A stretch of 64,000 nt of DNA from Oleomonas cavernae (lineage in GTDB: Bacteria; Pseudomonadota; Alphaproteobacteria; Zavarziniales; Zavarziniaceae). The notes beneath the pieces were generated by a model. The model did no database searches. It worked only from the letters and a program-made list of their open reading frames with translations, and had not been told where the DNA came from. The translations under genes and the position numbers were made by a program. Positions 60,671-64,000 of this stretch are shown piece after piece. The stretch is taken from positions 1,268,001 through 1,332,000 of the forward strand of contig NZ_QYUK01000011.1 of NCBI RefSeq assembly GCF_003590945.1, in the 5' to 3' direction. The number at the start of each line of letters is the position of its first letter. Position 1 is the first letter of the stretch.

Positions 60671-61768
60671 ATGCCGTTGATACATCAGTTGCAAGGTGAG
60701 GCTGGGGCGGCGTCTTCGCCCGAGCTGGCGGCCGAGGGTCGCGAGCGGGCCCTGTTTCTCGACGAGATGGGGCTGGTCTGCCGCGATGTCTGGAAAGTCT
60801 ACGGTACGGGCGCGCAAGCCTTCCTGGCCGCCAATCCCTGCCCGAGCGCCGATGAGCTGAAGGCCGCGGGCCTGATCGGCGCGGTGCGCGCGGCAACCCT
60901 GGTCGTGCCCCGGGGCGAGATCTTCGTCATCATGGGCCTGTCGGGGTCGGGCAAGTCCACCCTGGTACGCTGCATGTCCCGCCTGGTCGAGCCGACCGCG
61001 GGCGATGTCTTCTTCGAAGGGCGCAGCCTGTTGCGGGCGACGCCGCAGGAACTGATCGACATCCGCCGCCACAAGATGGGCATGGTGTTCCAGAGCTTTG
61101 CCCTGCTGCCCCATCGCACCGTGCTGGGCAATGTCTCGTTCCCCCTGGAGATCCAGGGCATCGCCAAGGCGGCGCGGGACGAGCGGGCCCATCACATGAT
61201 CGAGCTCGTCGGCCTCAAAGGCCGCGAGCACTACTATCCGCGCGAATTGTCGGGCGGCCAGCAGCAGCGTGTCGGCATTGCCCGCAGCCTAGCGGTGGAG
61301 CCCGAGATCTGGTTCCTGGACGAGCCGTTCTCGGCGCTCGACCCGCTGATCCGGCGCGAGATGCAGAACGAGTTCCTGCGCCTGCAACGCCTGCTGTCCA
61401 AGACCATCGTCTTCATCACCCATGATTTCGACGAGGCCATCCGCCTGGCCGACCGCATCGCCATCATGAAGGACGGCGAGGTGATCCAGATCGGCACGCC
61501 CGAGGAACTGGTGATGAATCCGGCGACCGACTATGTCGCCGAATTCACCAAGGAAGTCTCGCGCGCCAAGGTGCTGACCGCCGGCTCGCTGGCCCAGCCG
61601 ACGATCCCGGGCGAGGCGCTGGGGGCCATGGTCGGCGCCCGGTCGCGGATCGCTGAAATTGCCGGCCAGGCGGTGGCCAGCAGCCTGCCGCTGGGCGTGG
61701 TCGACGACGACTATCGGCTGATCGGCAAGATCGAACGCGACGCGGTCATCGCCGTCCTGGTCGGGTGA
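60671..61768 (+). CDS. Glycine betaine-type ABC transporter ATP-binding protein (ProV-like)
   Basis: The 365-residue ATPase has an N-terminal extension, Walker [16 protein letters not shown]-loop MGMVFQSFALLPHRT, signature LSGGQQQRVGIARSLAVEPE, Walker B IWFLDEPFSALDPL and switch VFITHDFDEAIRLADRIAIM. A short C-terminal CBS-like segment (LPLGVVDDDYRLIGKIERDAVIAVL) follows, where ProV-type proteins sense ionic strength. AGGAAG precedes the ATG. The permease gene starts 7 bp later. Confidence 0.9.
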   Translation: MPLIHQLQGEAGAASSPELAAEGRERALFLDEMGLVCRDVWKVYGTGAQAFLAANPCPSADELKAAGLIGAVRAATLVVPRGEIFVIMGLSGSGKSTLVRCMSRLVEPTAGDVFFEGRSLLRATPQELIDIRRHKMGMVFQSFALLPHRTVLGNVSFPLEIQGIAKAARDERAHHMIELVGLKGREHYYPRELSGGQQQRVGIARSLAVEPEIWFLDEPFSALDPLIRREMQNEFLRLQRLLSKTIVFITHDFDEAIRLADRIAIMKDGEVIQIGTPEELVMNPATDYVAEFTKEVSRAKVLTAGSLAQPTIPGEALGAMVGARSRIAEIAGQAVASSLPLGVVDDDYRLIGKIERDAVIAVLVG

Positions 61769-61775
61769 GCGTGCC

Positions 61776-63752
61776 ATGACCGACGTTACCTTCAGCGGAT
61801 CCTATGTGGCGCCGCCGCGGGCCAAGGACTGGTCGGGTATCTACGGCCTGATCTTCGTCCTCGCCGTCATTCCCTACCTGGCGCCCGAGGCGCTGCCCTG
61901 GGCCAAAGTCTTCCCCGATGCCTGGAAAGTGCCGCTGTCGGTCTGGATCCGCGACGGCCTGAACTGGCTGGTGAAGGACCTGAGCTTCGGCCTGTTCACC
62001 TTCAAGGAAATGACCCGCGCCATGGCGGCGGTCATGGCCTGGCCGCTCGATCTCGCCAAGGCGATCTTCTTCGACGGCGTCACGTTGGGCGACGTGCATC
62101 TCCCGCGCCTGTCCTGGGCAGGGGTCATCCTGGCCATGACGGTCTGGGGCTGGGCCCTGGGGGGCCGGGGGCTGGCCGCCGTCGGCTTCGTCTCGCTCAG
62201 CTACATCGCGCTGTTCGGCCAGTGGAACGGGGCGATGCTGACCCTGTCGATGATCGTGATCGCGGTGCCGCTGGGCATCGGCCTGGGCCTGCTGCTGGGC
62301 ATTGCCGCCTGGCGCTCGCCCCGCCTGCGCCAGGCCCTGGTCCCGCTGCTGGACCTGATGCAGACGGTGCCGACCTTCGCCTACCTGGTGCCGATCATGT
62401 TCCTGATCGGCGTCGGCCCGGTCTCGGGTATCTTCGCCACCGTGCTCTATGCCATGCCGCCGATGACCCGGGTGACCATGATCGCGCTCGACGGCGTGGC
62501 GCCCGAACTGGCGGAAGCCGGGCTGATGGCCGGGGCATCGTCGCGCCAGATCCTGTGGAAGATCATGGTGCCCTCGGCCGGCAAGGGGCTGCTGGTCGGC
62601 GTCAACCAGGTGATCATGCTGTCGCTGAACATGGTGATCATCGCCGCCATGGTGGGGGCGGGCGGCCTGGGCTTCGACGTGCTCAATGCCCTGCGCATCG
62701 CCAACGGCCTGGGGCCGGGCCTGGAGACCGGCCTGGCGGTGGTGGCGCTGGCGATCGTGCTCGATCGCTACAGCCAGGCGGCGGCAGCACCGCGCCGCGG
62801 CCTCGACCCGGCCCGCCGGCGCCTGAGCCTGCGCCTCGGGCTGGGCCTGCTGGTCGGCTTCACCCTGCTGTCGGTGTTCGTGCCGGTTTTGGAGGAGCTG
62901 CCCAAGGGCGCGCGGCTGTCGACCGGCGCGATCTGGTCCGATCTGGTGCGCTGGATCAACCTCAACATGTTCGAGCAACTGGACGCGATCCGCACCTTCC
63001 TGGTCTTGAACCTGCTGAAACCCTTCAAGGAATTTCTCATCGGTTTTCCCTGGCCGGCCATGCTGCTGCTGGTCGGCGCCATCGGCTGGCGCCTGGGCGG
63101 GCGCCGGCTGGCCCTGCTGGTGGTCGCCTTGCTCGCCTTCATCCCGCTGACCGGAATGTGGGAGCGGGGCATGACCACGGTCTATCTGTGCGGCATCTCG
63201 GCCGCCTTCGCGGTCGTCCTGGGGGTTCTGCTCGGCATCCTGGGCGCCCATTCCGACCGCTGGCACCGCTTCCTGGAAAACATGAACGACACGCTCCAGA
63301 CCCTGCCCAGCTTCGTCTATCTGCTGCCGGTGGTGATGCTGTTCCGGGTGGGCGACGTCTCGGCCCTGTTCGCGGTCGTGGCCTATTCGATCGTGCCGGC
63401 GATCCGCTATACCGACCACGGCCTGCGCCGCGTGCCGCCCAATTTGATCGAGGCGGCCGCCATGGACGGCTGCACCCGCCGCCAGATCCTGTTCAAGGTC
63501 GAGATCCCCTATGCCCTGCCGGAAATCATGCTGGGGGTGAACCAGGTGATCATGATGGCCCTGTCGATGCTGGTGGTGACCTCGCTGATCGGCACCAACG
63601 ACCTGGGCAAGGCGGTACAGATGGCGATCACCAAGGCCGAACCGGGCGACGGCCTGGTGGCGGGCCTCGCCATCGCCTTCCTCGGCATCACCGCCGACCG
63701 CTTGATCGCCGCCTGGGCCACCGCCCGCAAACGCAAGCTGGGCATTCCCTGA
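61776..63752 (+). CDS. Glycine betaine-type ABC permease with two tandem permease domains
   Basis: This is a 658-residue inner-membrane protein. Domain 1 (about residues 140-325) has LLDLMQTVPTFAYLVPIMFLIG, APELAEAGLMAGASSRQILWKIMVPSA and GVNQVIMLSLNMVIIAAMVGAGGLGFDVL. Domain 2 (about 460-645) repeats these as MNDTLQTLPSFVYLLPVVMLF, PPNLIEAAAMDGCTRRQILFKVEIPYA and GVNQVIMMALSMLVVTSLIGTNDLGKAV. ProW is normally one domain acting as a dimer; this is a fused dimer, known in some bacteria. It lies 7 bp after the ATPase gene. Confidence 0.9.
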   Translation: MTDVTFSGSYVAPPRAKDWSGIYGLIFVLAVIPYLAPEALPWAKVFPDAWKVPLSVWIRDGLNWLVKDLSFGLFTFKEMTRAMAAVMAWPLDLAKAIFFDGVTLGDVHLPRLSWAGVILAMTVWGWALGGRGLAAVGFVSLSYIALFGQWNGAMLTLSMIVIAVPLGIGLGLLLGIAAWRSPRLRQALVPLLDLMQTVPTFAYLVPIMFLIGVGPVSGIFATVLYAMPPMTRVTMIALDGVAPELAEAGLMAGASSRQILWKIMVPSAGKGLLVGVNQVIMLSLNMVIIAAMVGAGGLGFDVLNALRIANGLGPGLETGLAVVALAIVLDRYSQAAAAPRRGLDPARRRLSLRLGLGLLVGFTLLSVFVPVLEELPKGARLSTGAIWSDLVRWINLNMFEQLDAIRTFLVLNLLKPFKEFLIGFPWPAMLLLVGAIGWRLGGRRLALLVVALLAFIPLTGMWERGMTTVYLCGISAAFAVVLGVLLGILGAHSDRWHRFLENMNDTLQTLPSFVYLLPVVMLFRVGDVSALFAVVAYSIVPAIRYTDHGLRRVPPNLIEAAAMDGCTRRQILFKVEIPYALPEIMLGVNQVIMMALSMLVVTSLIGTNDLGKAVQMAITKAEPGDGLVAGLAIAFLGITADRLIAAWATARKRKLGIP

Positions 63753-63803
63753 AACCGGCCGGTCGGGCGTGACAGGCGGCGCGGGGCGCACTATATCTCC
63801 GCG

Positions 63804-64000
63804 ATGCTTGAAGACCTGGACATTGCGCGCCGGCGCCTGCGCTTCCGCTCGTGGCATCGCGGCACCAAGGAAACCGACCTGATCCTGGGCAGCTTTGCCG
63901 ATGCCCATGTCGGCGGGTTCGACGCAGCCCAGCTCGACCGCTACGAGGCACTCCTGGAAGAGGAGGATCCGGACATCTACGCCTGGCTGACGGGCGGGGT
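63804..64000 (+). CDS. sdhE: FAD assembly factor SdhE (partial at window edge)
   Basis: SdhE helps attach FAD to succinate dehydrogenase. The visible residues are MLEDLDIARRRLRFRSWHRGTKETDLILGSFAD, with the RGxxE motif (RGTKE), and LDRYEALLEEEDPDIYAWLTG, the standard ending. The frame continues beyond 64000. In related genomes it often lies next to recG; here the transporter operon separates them. Confidence 0.93.
   Translation, partial: MLEDLDIARRRLRFRSWHRGTKETDLILGSFADAHVGGFDAAQLDRYEALLEEEDPDIYAWLTGG

Noticed and set aside
61746-63908. A 720-codon minus-strand open frame opposite the double permease.
   Set aside because: Low-complexity His/Gln/Asp shadow of the permease; the plus strand has clear permease domains.

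Overview
The window is a stretch of high-GC chromosome (roughly two-thirds G+C by eye) from an alphaproteobacterium. The gene orders tatABC-serS-surE-pcm-nlpD, yajC-secDF-Mth938, uvrA/ssb, gyrA-coaD-ppi-queA-tgt and recG/sdhE, together with a GTTC-N7-GTTC SOS box, are alphaproteobacterial. A Rhodospirillales-like free-living, flagellated organism fits best. I cannot name the genus.

Layout. 0-1.6 kb: motA and the start of motB (minus strand). 1.7-4.5 kb: an iron-type ABC permease and ATPase behind a good Fur box. 4.6-10.3 kb: tatABC, serS, surE, pcm and an NlpD-type LysM/M23 lipoprotein. 10.3-19.0 kb: an accessory block that interrupts the conserved order. It holds a LysR regulator, an MFS exporter, a nitronate monooxygenase and a five-gene BMP-type ABC importer operon carrying a biuret-hydrolase-like enzyme. 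19.2-24.5 kb: DUF815 ATPase, yajC, fused secDF, a Mth938-like protein and a squalene/phytoene-synthase-like protein. 24.6-32.4 kb: a quinone oxidoreductase, a second nitronate monooxygenase, an alpha/beta hydrolase, trmFO, an amidase, an SRPBCC protein and two related TetR regulators. 32.4-36.7 kb: uvrA and ssb around an SOS box, with a 660-bp insertion at the uvrA 3' end that duplicates the last bases of uvrA. 36.7-41.2 kb: secreted proteins (hypothetical, TadG-like, MsrA, DUF2167). 41.5-48.8 kb: gyrA, coaD, cyclophilin, queA, tgt, tRNA-Lys and a lipoprotein. 49-52.5 kb: three tandem OmpA-family porins. 52.8-57.2 kb: small lipoprotein, GST-like protein, SEL1 protein, RarD and an enoyl-CoA hydratase. 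57.2-64 kb: recG and sdhE, separated by a complete glycine-betaine-type ABC importer.

The feature that most affects reading is a set of about 13 apparent single-base deletions, mostly in runs of G or C. They break motA, both iron ABC genes, nlpD, the BMP protein, the phytoene-synthase-like gene, a tetR, the TadG-like gene, gyrA and coaD, and they appear to fuse serS to surE. gyrA and coaD are essential, so these are almost certainly uncorrected sequencing errors rather than pseudogenes. I annotate those genes over their full repaired extent.

The most unusual true structures are the uvrA-tail duplication around a small foreign-looking gene, the Tat-exported BMP/biuret-hydrolase operon, a methionine at the GyrA residue 87 position, a family of about 80-bp palindromic elements in intergenic gaps, and an extended complementarity around the tRNA-Lys gene.
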